5,011 bases of DNA from Minisyncoccota bacterium (GCA_028712605.1 JAQTPV010000045.1:1-5011); one strand, 5' to 3'. Shown: positions 1-4,472, counted from the first letter of the stretch. Made by a program: numbers and translations. Notes: generated from the letters alone by a model not told the origin.

Positions 1-185
1 TGCCTTACTTGATAGTTATTGTACTTTAAAACCCTCTTTAAGATATCTTCAAAAATATAAGTTCTTAAGTTGCCAATATGGGCAAACCAATAAACCGTGG
101 GGCCGCAAGTATAAAGGCCAACTTTTTTATCTTGGAGGGGCTTAAAATCCTCTTTCTGACGCGTAAGGGTGTTAAATAATTTCAT
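1..185 (-). CDS. cysS: Cysteinyl-tRNA synthetase, N-terminal fragment (runs off the window)
   Basis: This is the first 61 codons of a class I cysteinyl-tRNA synthetase, which charges tRNA-Cys with cysteine in the cytoplasm. The reading starts MKLFNTLTRQKEDFKPL and contains LYTCGPTVY followed by HIGN at residues 36-39. HIGN is the class I ATP-binding signature, and Cys27 sits where the family has its first zinc ligand, just before HIGN. The stretch LRTYIFEDILKRVLKY that follows is also typical of bacterial CysS. The residue after CGPTVY is Trp, where Asp is common. The start ATG lies two bases after the stop of the PEGA gene and has no Shine-Dalgarno sequence, so it is probably translated by coupling or re-initiation from the upstream gene. 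The remainder lies beyond base 1 of the window. Identity is near certain; the exact start is well supported because it matches the usual CysS N-terminus. Confidence 0.95.
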   Translation of the reverse strand, partial: MKLFNTLTRQKEDFKPLQDKKVGLYTCGPTVYWFAHIGNLRTYIFEDILKRVLKYNNYQVR

Positions 186-187
186 AT

Positions 188-1555
188 TTAGGGGAGTAAA
201 CGCTCTGACGAGTAAAGCGTTTTCTCACTTAAAACATAAAGCTTTTTATCAGAGTGGTTAAAATATATCTTTGGTTCTTTAAAGCTTTTAATAGTAATAA
301 TATTTAAATAATCACGCTCATCCAATTCAGTGATCTTTATTTCATCGCCAATATTGAAAACTAAGTACTCGGGATTTAGCCAGAAAACATTATTGGGTGA
401 TTTCCAGAAGCGGTTTAAAAACTTAGGATTTTTCTCTGATTGACTATTATCAAAAAGCCAGATTTCTTGGTTGCCCCAAAAGCAGAAGTTCGTTGGGCTT
501 AGGGAGTCGTCCAAGCCTTGGATTACTTGAGTTAGTTTAGTGAGCTCTCTGTCGGTTAAATAATAAAGGCCTTGATTAAAGTGTAAAAGCAAAGAGCCTG
601 CGTTATCGTAAATTTTAAATTGAGGGCTGCCGCTAACTTCAATTGGGGTTTGATTTAAAATATCCCCTTTGTCTTGGGGGTTAGAGGCGGCTTTAACAAT
701 AAAGCCATTTTGGGTTAAATAATATAAATTGTCTTGGGTAACGTCAAACCAGAGAACCTTATTGGCTATTAGTTTTCGGGGGGGCACTTTTTCTTTGAAA
801 TCAAGCGTATAAAGATTATTGGATTTTAAATAGACAACTTGCGAGGTGTCTTTGGCCAAAAAGGCAATTTTGGTCACCTCTTTTTCTATGGGTAGTGTGG
901 AGATTTCTGGTTTTTCCGGGTTATCATATTGAACAATCCAAATTTTATCTTCTAAGCTGGTGGAGGCATGAAATAATATTCTTCTATTTTCATCTTGCCA
1001 ATCTTGCAGTAGGGGAGTGATGCCCTTTTCTTTAAGGCTACTTTGGTCAAATAAAACAGTTGGTGCCTTTTTGCTGGAAGCCTCTATCAAAGAGAAGCCC
1101 CAGCTTTGGTTAAGTTTGCTTTGGGCCAGAATTCTTTGGCCATTGCGGCTGGCCCAAAAATTTTCAATATCTTGGGCCACATTCTCAAAGTCAGCATTTT
1201 GTTTAAAAAGAACTATGTTTTTAATTTTGGTAACCAAGCCCTCCTCAACAGATAAGTTTTTCTGCCAAGATAAGTACCCATCTTTTTTAATCTCTACTTT
1301 ATATGCCCTGGGCAGAAGGTTTTTAATGAAAACGGAGCTAGATAAAAAGCTGGTGGTTTTATTCTTTTTGTTGTTGAGGTAAATATCAGCTCCAGAGGGG
1401 CTTGTTACTTGTACATCAAAGCCGCCAGTTTTAACCAGGCGCCACTTGGCAAAGTCCACCCTAATGCCTTGGCTGTACAAAAATAGGTAGGCCCCAGCTA
1501 CCACAAAAATCACTGCGCTCGTTAAAATAATCACCAGCCTGATTTTTTTATCCAT
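188..1555 (-). CDS. Membrane-anchored PEGA-domain protein with predicted beta-propeller-like region
   Basis: This is a 455-residue protein with a short positively charged N-terminus, one hydrophobic segment at about residues 6-28, and no obvious cleavage site, so it is likely an N-terminally anchored envelope protein facing outward. Residues about 45-117 form a PEGA domain: SPSGADIYLNNKK is the characteristic P-x-GA-x-(I/V)-Y-(L/V)-N/D turn, followed by a Y-K-V-E-I-K-KDGY-x-x-W strand pair. The rest (about 120-455) is rich in repeated beta-strand patterns such as VLWFDVTQDNLYYLTQNG and VFWLNPEYLVFNIGDE, suggesting a beta-propeller-like fold; this part is inference. The combination of one TM, PEGA and a long beta-rich tail is, to my knowledge, widespread in Patescibacteria, with unknown function, presumably cell-envelope related. 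The ATG is preceded by six A residues and TATAAT, with no Shine-Dalgarno sequence, pointing to a leaderless mRNA. It precedes cysS in the same transcript. Confidence 0.85.
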   Translation of the reverse strand: MDKKIRLVIILTSAVIFVVAGAYLFLYSQGIRVDFAKWRLVKTGGFDVQVTSPSGADIYLNNKKNKTTSFLSSSVFIKNLLPRAYKVEIKKDGYLSWQKNLSVEEGLVTKIKNIVLFKQNADFENVAQDIENFWASRNGQRILAQSKLNQSWGFSLIEASSKKAPTVLFDQSSLKEKGITPLLQDWQDENRRILFHASTSLEDKIWIVQYDNPEKPEISTLPIEKEVTKIAFLAKDTSQVVYLKSNNLYTLDFKEKVPPRKLIANKVLWFDVTQDNLYYLTQNGFIVKAASNPQDKGDILNQTPIEVSGSPQFKIYDNAGSLLLHFNQGLYYLTDRELTKLTQVIQGLDDSLSPTNFCFWGNQEIWLFDNSQSEKNPKFLNRFWKSPNNVFWLNPEYLVFNIGDEIKITELDERDYLNIITIKSFKEPKIYFNHSDKKLYVLSEKTLYSSERLLP

Positions 1556-1561
1556 TTTTTT

Positions 1562-1567
1562 ATTATA
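1562..1567 (-). promoter_or_regulatory. -10 box of the PEGA-cysS unit (leaderless promoter)
   Basis: On the minus strand a perfect TATAAT is followed by six A residues and then the ATG of the PEGA gene. With the usual 6-7 base distance from -10 to the start of transcription, the mRNA would begin at or next to the A of the ATG, giving a leaderless message. The -35 region (around 1585-1590, read AGTGCA on the minus strand) is poor. The -10 call is good; the leaderless conclusion is inference. Confidence 0.6.
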
Positions 1568-1591
1568 TCCTAAACATAGTTTTCTGCACTA

Positions 1592-1620
1592 TTGACATAC
1601 TGGTTCCTATATGCTATAAT
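1592..1620 (+). promoter_or_regulatory. Full-consensus sigma70-type promoter of the 81-residue membrane protein gene
   Basis: TTGACA (1592-1597) and TATAAT (1615-1620) are separated by exactly 17 bases, and TGC directly before the -10 box adds an extended -10 element. This is as strong a housekeeping promoter as sequence can show. Transcription should begin near 1627, giving a leader of about 43 bases before the ATG at 1670. The promoter is divergent from that of the PEGA gene, within a 114-base gap. The -10 box lies in an inverted repeat (1606-1625), described separately. Confidence 0.88.
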
Positions 1621-1625
1621 ATAGG
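1606..1625. repeat. Inverted repeat centred on the -10 box, possible operator
   Basis: CCTATAT (1606-1612) and ATATAGG (1619-1625) are perfect inverted half-sites seven bases long separated by six bases, and together they cover the TATAAT box and the bases just downstream. A repressor dimer bound here would occlude the promoter. AT-rich promoter sequence makes short palindromes likely by chance, so this is a candidate operator only. Confidence 0.35.
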
Positions 1626-1669
1626 GGTATTTTTGTTAGTGATATTTCAATTCTAAAAAGGAGATAAAA

Positions 1670-1915
1670 ATGGAAGGATATAAGCATTTCCTGTTGCTGT
1701 TTATTGTGATAGCGCTCATATTCGCGATAGCCATTATCGTAACTCAGCATGATTTTTTAGCTCAAGAGGCTAAAAAATTGTGGCGAGAACGAAAGCAGAT
1801 GCGCGAAAACGAAAAAAAATCGGAGCGAGTCTCCGAAGCAACAGGGCAAGCAATAGAAGGAGAGGGAATAACCCTCCTCTCCTTCTATTCAAACTTTTTT
1901 CAACACGATAATTGA
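1670..1915 (+). CDS. Small single-pass membrane protein, unknown function
   Basis: This is an 81-residue protein that I do not recognise. Residues 7-24 are strongly hydrophobic (FLLLFIVIALIFAIAIIV) and form one membrane helix. Residues about 29-53 are highly charged with alternating Lys/Arg/Glu (KKLWRERKQMRENEKKSER), which looks like an amphipathic or coiled-coil helix. The tail from about residue 60 is neutral. The start is firm: AAGGAG (1658-1663) sits six bases before the ATG, behind a consensus promoter. The codons for the last roughly 20 residues coincide with a long hairpin and T-run that look like the transcription terminator, so the C-terminal residues may be dictated by RNA structure and not by protein function. 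It stands alone between a divergent promoter region and terminators. It could be a small regulator or anchor of an envelope complex; no function is assigned. Confidence 0.7.
   Translation: MEGYKHFLLLFIVIALIFAIAIIVTQHDFLAQEAKKLWRERKQMRENEKKSERVSEATGQAIEGEGITLLSFYSNFFQHDN
1852..1900 (+). terminator. Hairpin with T-run inside the 3' end of the small membrane protein gene
   Basis: AATAGAAGGAGAGG (1852-1865) pairs perfectly over 14 bases with 1876-1889 around a ten-base loop, and TTTTTT follows at 1895-1900. The stem and T-run resemble an intrinsic terminator, though the T-run begins five bases after the stem. It lies wholly within the coding sequence, upstream of the TGA at 1913-1915. Transcripts ended here would lack a stop codon, so either the next terminator is the working one or this acts as an attenuator. 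Confidence 0.55.
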
Positions 1916-1933
1916 GTACAATGATTTTGTATT

Positions 1934-1952
1934 CAGCTATGGTTTTGAAAAT
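1934..1952 (+). repeat. Intergenic direct repeat, copy 1 (partner at 3525-3543)
   Basis: CAGCTATGGTTTT followed by GAAAAT recurs at 3525-3543 with a single G/A difference over 19 bases. Both copies lie in non-coding DNA, one on each side of the dockerin gene, and both are associated with a hairpin followed by T residues. Confidence 0.6.
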
Positions 1953-1973
1953 AATTTCAAAACTGCTCTTTTT
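1942..1973 (+). terminator. Intrinsic terminator downstream of the small membrane protein gene
   Basis: GTTTTGAAA (1942-1950) and TTTCAAAAC (1955-1963) form a perfect nine-base stem with a four-base ATAA loop, followed by TTTTT at 1969-1973. The stem is AT-rich and so moderately stable. It sits just after the TGA at 1913-1915 and is the more conventional terminator of this gene. Confidence 0.55.
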
Positions 1974-1983
1974 ATCATTAAAA

Positions 1984-2031
1984 TTCTTGGCAGGCAATGG
2001 GGCTTTTTAGAGCCCTGCTGGCTGCCAAGAA
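1984..2031. repeat. Long imperfect inverted repeat in the leader region of the dockerin gene
   Basis: Two 21-base arms (1984-2004 and 2011-2031) fold into a stem around the six-base loop TTTTAG. The outer ten pairs (TTCTTGGCAG with CTGCCAAGAA) are perfect, the inner five (GGGCT with AGCCC) are perfect, and the middle has two mismatches and two G-U pairs. No T-run follows on the plus strand; on the minus strand the stem is followed by only four T residues. It is therefore not a clear terminator. It may be a leader RNA structure, a processing or stability element, or a protein-binding site. Confidence 0.6.
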
Positions 2032-2046
2032 ACCAGGTTAAATGGA

Positions 2047-2065
2047 AGGCGCAAAGGTTGCGTTT
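2047..2065 (+). other. Small hairpin in the dockerin gene leader
   Basis: AGGCGCAA (2047-2054) pairs with TTGCGTTT (2058-2065) with two G-U pairs and a three-base loop. It is followed about 24 bases later by the Shine-Dalgarno sequence. Together with the 1984-2031 stem it makes a structured upstream region. No recognised riboswitch consensus is seen. Confidence 0.35.
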
Positions 2066-2088
2066 GCTATTGTTTTCTTGGCCTATAC

Positions 2089-2096
2089 AAGGAGGT
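2089..2096 (+). promoter_or_regulatory. Near-perfect Shine-Dalgarno sequence of the dockerin gene
   Basis: AAGGAGGT ends four bases before the ATG at 2101. This fixes the start and contrasts with the flanking housekeeping genes, which have no such site. No convincing promoter is visible between the terminators and this site; TTTCAA (1955-1960) with TAAAAT (1979-1984) at 18 bases is only a weak candidate. Confidence 0.85.
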
Positions 2097-2100
2097 TCTC

Positions 2101-3420
2101 ATGAAAAGGTTATTTATTATCGCCGTGGCTTTTATTTGTTTTTCATGTTCTGTTTTTGCAGCAGGTCCAGCAAGCGTGTTGCAAGTAAGTCTAGCCGTTG
2201 ATAGCCCCAAGGGGCAGGTTTCGGTAGGAGATCCAACCATCATGATTAAGTTCAATCTTAGTCCATCAGCCAACTGCTTAGTTAAAAAAGTAGAAGCTGA
2301 AGTTGTTGGTACGGGGAACGTTATTAGCGACTTCTTTTTTTGTCGAGCAGATGATTTAAAACAGATAACTGCTTATAAGAGTATTGAGGTCAATAACACA
2401 ATAGCTTATAATACTGACTTTAACATTCCAGCCAATAACTCATCTGTATTCCTTGGCGGAGGAACTTTTCCGGTTCAGGCCGGAACGCTTCAAGTTGTTA
2501 TTAGGCAAATCATTGCTCTTGATAACAATGGGAACGAAATGAAGGTTGAGGGTTTGCCTCTGTCTGGGGGCCTCTTAACTTTTACTAGCCTAGCTAAGGT
2601 TTGTCCTCAAGGTCAGATTGATCATGATGGCAAATGCATTTCTGTTCCGCCTAATCCACCCGAGCTTGGCTATCCAATCAATGGGGCCATTATGGGGATA
2701 CCGCAAATGGATACCCCATATATGGGAATGGTGCCATTGGAGGCAATGGGCACAGCGAGGAGCTATATAGATATAAAAATAACTTCGCCAGTGCCTATTG
2801 TCCAAGCTCTACTGGATAACCAATTGACTGCTAGTGGATGGGTGATGACGGCAACCGAGGAAAAGGGCAGTTACTTTTTCTTAATAGCTGGTCCTCGTCC
2901 GTTTGGAGAAGAAGGTAAAAGCCACCCGGTTTTATATCTAAATTTCCAAGTAGCTGGTGGTCCAATGAAAGTTGGCATCACAGGCGAGGTGGATGGGAAG
3001 ATTGTGGCAACCAGCGCAATGTTTACCCTTTATAAAAAGGGTGATGTAAATTTGGATGGAGATGTTTCTGTTGCAGATGCAATATTCCTTCTGGATTATT
3101 TAATCTCGCTTAAAACTTCTCGGCCGAATTCACTGACCATAACCCAATATACATCAGCCGATGTTAACTGGGATGGGACTGTTAACGTATTTGATGCGAT
3201 TGGGATTTTACAGCTTATTACTGGTGTCATCTCTTCGTTTGATCAGTTGTCGGGAATGGGTGCGCCACCTAAAACGCCAAAATCTTTTGGTGTTATGGTG
3301 GAAGAGCTTGCGATCAAGGGTGCTAAACCTGAAGCGATAGCAATGCTTAATCGGCTCGCGCCAGTATCAGGAGCCAACAAGCTAGCTAAGACCTGGGGAA
3401 AGATCAAAATAGAGCCGTAA
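2101..3420 (+). CDS. Secreted dockerin type I protein with cohesin-like region
   Basis: This is a 439-residue exported protein. Residues 1-20 are a signal peptide (MKR, hydrophobic core, cut after VFA). Residues about 21-165 form a beta-rich domain with Cys59 and Cys81. A short CPQGQIDHDGKC loop (168-179) and a proline-rich linker follow. Residues about 205-310 are beta-rich and resemble a cohesin-like or carbohydrate-binding Ig-like fold; this is inference. Residues 314-375 are a type I dockerin: two calcium loops, GDVNLDGDVSVADA (D315, N317, D319, D326) and ADVNWDGTVNVFDA (D354, N356, D358, D365), each followed by a helix. Dockerins bind cohesin domains, in cellulosomes and in many non-cellulosomal surface assemblies. 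A tail of about 60 residues ends without a sortase motif or membrane helix. No enzymatic domain is visible, so a structural or adhesive cell-surface role is likely. The dockerin is certain; the other domains are tentative. Confidence 0.88.
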   Translation: MKRLFIIAVAFICFSCSVFAAGPASVLQVSLAVDSPKGQVSVGDPTIMIKFNLSPSANCLVKKVEAEVVGTGNVISDFFFCRADDLKQITAYKSIEVNNTIAYNTDFNIPANNSSVFLGGGTFPVQAGTLQVVIRQIIALDNNGNEMKVEGLPLSGGLLTFTSLAKVCPQGQIDHDGKCISVPPNPPELGYPINGAIMGIPQMDTPYMGMVPLEAMGTARSYIDIKITSPVPIVQALLDNQLTASGWVMTATEEKGSYFFLIAGPRPFGEEGKSHPVLYLNFQVAGGPMKVGITGEVDGKIVATSAMFTLYKKGDVNLDGDVSVADAIFLLDYLISLKTSRPNSLTITQYTSADVNWDGTVNVFDAIGILQLITGVISSFDQLSGMGAPPKTPKSFGVMVEELAIKGAKPEAIAMLNRLAPVSGANKLAKTWGKIKIEP

Positions 3421-3430
3421 GGAGCGGCTC
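3412..3430 (+). other. Hairpin enclosing the stop codon of the dockerin gene
   Basis: GAGCCG (3412-3417) pairs with CGGCTC (3425-3430). The seven-base loop TAAGGAG holds the TAA stop and a Shine-Dalgarno-like AAGGAG. No start codon follows at a useful distance, so the AAGGAG does not appear to serve a downstream gene. Confidence 0.4.
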
Positions 3431-3447
3431 AGATATAGATTTCTATT

Positions 3448-3491
3448 GGGTGTTGATTGCCGAAAAATAAATCAACACCCTAAAAGTTTTT
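3448..3491 (+). terminator. Intrinsic terminator of the dockerin gene
   Basis: GGGTGTTGATT (3448-3458) pairs perfectly over 11 bases with AATCAACACCC (3470-3480). TTTTT follows at 3487-3491 after a six-base A-rich gap. This is the first and longest stem after the stop codon. The late T-run makes it slightly atypical. Confidence 0.6.
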
Positions 3492-3521
3492 GAAATGATA
3501 ATTGGTTGGATTGAAAAATGC

Positions 3522-3554
3522 AGCCAGCTATGGTTTTAAAAATTGGCTATTTTT
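3522..3554 (+). terminator. Weak hairpin with T-run, second of three in tandem
   Basis: AGCCAG (3522-3527) pairs with TTGGCT (3543-3548), including one G-U pair, and ATTTTT follows directly. The loop of 15 bases contains most of the direct repeat CAGCTATGGTTTT. The short stem makes it a weak terminator on its own. Confidence 0.35.
3525..3543 (+). repeat. Intergenic direct repeat, copy 2 (partner at 1934-1952)
   Basis: CAGCTATGGTTTT followed by AAAAAT repeats the element at 1934 with one mismatch in 19 bases. The two copies are 1591 bases apart in the same orientation and bracket the dockerin gene with its leader and first terminator. Confidence 0.6.
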
Positions 3555-3559
3555 CGAGG

Positions 3560-3587
3560 AGGGCGTGCAAACCGCACGCTCTTTTTT
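3560..3587 (+). terminator. Strong intrinsic terminator, third of three in tandem
   Basis: AGGGCGTGC (3560-3568) pairs with GCACGCTCT (3574-3582) around the loop AAACC, with one G-U pair, and the T-run 3582-3587 follows directly. This is the most canonical Rho-independent terminator in the window. It separates the dockerin gene from the promoter of the next gene. Confidence 0.8.
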
Positions 3588-3633
3588 GATTTAGAAAAAA
3601 CGAATATGGTTATATGTACTACGTTGTTTGCTA

Positions 3634-3662
3634 TTGACAAAGATAGGCAGTTGTGTTAATGT
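3634..3662 (+). promoter_or_regulatory. Promoter of the 161-residue gene
   Basis: A perfect -35 TTGACA (3634-3639) is followed after 17 bases by TAATGT (3657-3662), a partial -10 box preceded by TGT, which acts as an extended -10 element. Transcription would begin near 3669, giving a leader of about 59 bases. That leader contains a run of seven T residues (3693-3699) and a small TGTGC-AAAA-GCACA hairpin (3699-3712) immediately before the Shine-Dalgarno site. Confidence 0.6.
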
Positions 3663-3698
3663 TTAGCCATTGTTGTTCTTAAAACGTTCAACTTTTTT

Positions 3699-3712
3699 TG
3701 TGCAAAAGCACA
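3699..3712 (+). other. Leader hairpin next to the ribosome-binding site
   Basis: TGTGC (3699-3703) and GCACA (3708-3712) form a five-base stem with an AAAA loop, ending three bases before AGGAGG (3716-3721). It could modulate ribosome access or mRNA stability. The stem does not cover the Shine-Dalgarno sequence itself. Confidence 0.35.
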
Positions 3713-3727
3713 GACAGGAGGTTTTCA

Positions 3728-4213
3728 ATGGGAAACCAAGGTCAGAAGTGGTTTAATTTTAAGGTTGTTGGTGCTACATGCCCAATTGATGTAGCTGTAA
3801 TGAGTGTGTTTGAAAAGGGGGCTGACGTGGAAACCGACAGGCCAACGTTTGAGGACCCTAAGGAGAGAGTTAAGGTTTTTCTCTTTGGCGAAGACAGCAG
3901 TGATAATAAGAATATGGTCATCATATTCAAAAAGATACCGCAATCTCCGCCATATCATGAGTTAAATTTGAGGTTTCCTAAAAACGCCTTGCTCGGTAGA
4001 GAGAGTGAGGATAAACCATTTGACATCAGAAATAAAGACCGGGACTACGGATATTGCTATTTGCGTATCCAGCCAGGTGCATATTTTGAAGGTGTCTATG
4101 TGGTGATTGATCACAAGATTTACAAAGTGTTCGCTAAAGAATATAGCGATGCTATAAAAGTATTCTTGTGGGAAAACCCAAGAGATTTTCCGGCCTATCT
4201 TAAAAGGAGATAG
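3728..4213 (+). CDS. Soluble protein of unknown function, 161 residues
   Basis: I do not recognise this family. The start at 3728 is chosen because AGGAGG (3716-3721) lies six bases upstream; a longer reading from TTG at 3698 would run through the leader hairpin and the Shine-Dalgarno site. The protein has no signal peptide or membrane segment and looks cytoplasmic, mixed alpha/beta. Hydrophobic strands are seen at about residues 48-53 (VKVFLF), 63-68 (MVIIFK), 109-114 (YCYLRI) and 122-136 (GVYVVIDHKIYKVFA). The last of these is followed by a helix-like segment ending in WENPRDFPAYLKRR. Two cysteines (18, 110) are isolated. A charged, probably flexible stretch spans about 90-106. It is transcribed alone, with its own promoter and downstream T-run. 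Codons 108-113 are identical in DNA to a stretch upstream of murA. It could be a small binding or regulatory domain; no function is assigned. Confidence 0.75.
   Translation: MGNQGQKWFNFKVVGATCPIDVAVMSVFEKGADVETDRPTFEDPKERVKVFLFGEDSSDNKNMVIIFKKIPQSPPYHELNLRFPKNALLGRESEDKPFDIRNKDRDYGYCYLRIQPGAYFEGVYVVIDHKIYKVFAKEYSDAIKVFLWENPRDFPAYLKRR
4049..4066 (+). repeat. 18-base exact direct repeat, copy 1 (inside the 161-residue gene)
   Basis: GGATATTGCTATTTGCGT encodes GYCYLR (residues 108-113) and recurs without change at 4429-4446, 380 bases downstream in non-coding DNA. An exact 18-mer shared within 5 kb is unlikely by chance (well under one expected by a simple base-composition estimate). Confidence 0.75.
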
Positions 4214-4227
4214 TGCTTGGTAGTCTA

Positions 4228-4251
4228 GAATTTAACTTTAATTCGTTTTTT
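4228..4251 (+). terminator. Weak terminator candidate after the 161-residue gene
   Basis: GAATT (4228-4232) pairs with AATTC (4240-4244), and after one G a run of six T residues follows (4246-4251). The stem is short and AT-only apart from one G-C pair, so termination here would be inefficient. The stronger terminator at 4382-4408 may be the effective one. Confidence 0.3.
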
Positions 4252-4258
4252 GTGCTTA

Positions 4259-4408
4259 TTGACTTGTCTGGATTAATCCGGAAAGAAAGTTGATTTAAAT
4301 AAGCGCCCTCACGATGGCTACGGTGGGCATAGCAATTTAACAATCAACCATTTGTATCTTTGGCATAAATGAAAAATATGTACTGCATTCAACATGCGGT
4401 CTTTTTTT
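4259..4408 (+). ncRNA. Candidate small structured RNA between the 161-residue gene and murA
   Basis: This non-coding stretch has a -35-like TTGACT (4259-4264), a palindrome GGATTAATCC (4270-4279), then a long imperfect stem. GTTGATT+TAAAT+GC on the left (4289-4304) pairs with GC+ATTTA+AATCAAC on the right (4332-4348) across small bulges. The stem is capped by GCCC (4305-4308) with GGGC (4325-4328) around a 16-base loop. It ends in the terminator at 4382-4408. No good -10 box is visible, so it could instead be the 3' untranslated region of the 161-residue gene. It matches no RNA family I know. The boundaries are approximate. Confidence 0.3.
4382..4408 (+). terminator. Intrinsic terminator upstream of murA
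   Basis: ACTGCAT (4382-4388) pairs with ATGCGGT (4394-4400) with one G-U pair around the loop TCAAC. After one C, seven T residues follow (4402-4408). This is a canonical Rho-independent terminator. It separates the accessory block from murA. Confidence 0.7.
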
Positions 4409-4428
4409 ATTTAAGTGCGAGGTTATGA

Positions 4429-4446
4429 GGATATTGCTATTTGCGT
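4429..4446 (+). repeat. 18-base exact direct repeat, copy 2 (upstream of murA)
   Basis: This is identical to 4049-4066 inside the 161-residue gene. In the frame matching that gene it reads GYCYLR and then GFAIEFSIIID before a TGA at 4486-4488. The continuation loosely resembles GAYFEGVYVVID of the gene. A TGA at 4426-4428 stands directly before the repeat in the same frame, so this is not a working gene. It may be a degraded piece of a second copy. Confidence 0.7.
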
Positions 4447-4466
4447 GGTTTTGCGATAGAATTCAG

Positions 4467-4472
4467 TATAAT
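4467..4472 (+). promoter_or_regulatory. -10 box of murA
   Basis: A perfect TATAAT lies 17 bases before the murA ATG, predicting a leader of only about 10 bases. A second AT-rich candidate, TATATT (4479-4484), would give a fully leaderless message. No good -35 box is seen at 16-18 bases, and there is no Shine-Dalgarno sequence before the ATG. Confidence 0.5.

Noticed and set aside
1017..1382. Open frame on the plus strand opposite the PEGA gene
   Set aside because: It is antisense to a gene with clear PEGA domain and anchor, has no Shine-Dalgarno site or promoter, and its composition reflects the opposite strand.
1770..1997. Minus-strand open frame across the end of the small membrane protein gene
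   Set aside because: It lies over two terminator-like stems and lacks a ribosome-binding site; the plus-strand gene has a promoter and Shine-Dalgarno site.
1921..2010. Possible 29-residue hydrophobic peptide (starts MILYSAMVLK) downstream of the small membrane protein
   Set aside because: It has no Shine-Dalgarno site or promoter, and the reading runs through a terminator and into the long hairpin. A toxin-like peptide cannot be excluded but is unsupported.
2137..2150. Lipoprotein signal (Cys16 in the dockerin protein's signal peptide)
   Set aside because: The residues before the Cys (CFS) do not fit a lipobox, whereas VFA at 18-20 fits an ordinary signal peptidase I site.
3495..3539. Possible 14-residue peptide (MIIGWIEKCSQLWF) between the tandem terminators
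   Set aside because: It is too short and lacks a ribosome-binding site; it is explained as chance in non-coding sequence.
3698..3727. Upstream TTG start giving a 171-residue version of the unknown protein
   Set aside because: AGGAGG at 3716-3721 with ideal spacing to ATG 3728 lies inside that extension, and the extension also covers a leader hairpin; the ATG is the better start.
4270..4300. Resemblance of TCCGGAAAGAAAG to the signal recognition particle RNA core
   Set aside because: The partner strand of the SRP internal loop is absent and the surrounding pairing does not match.
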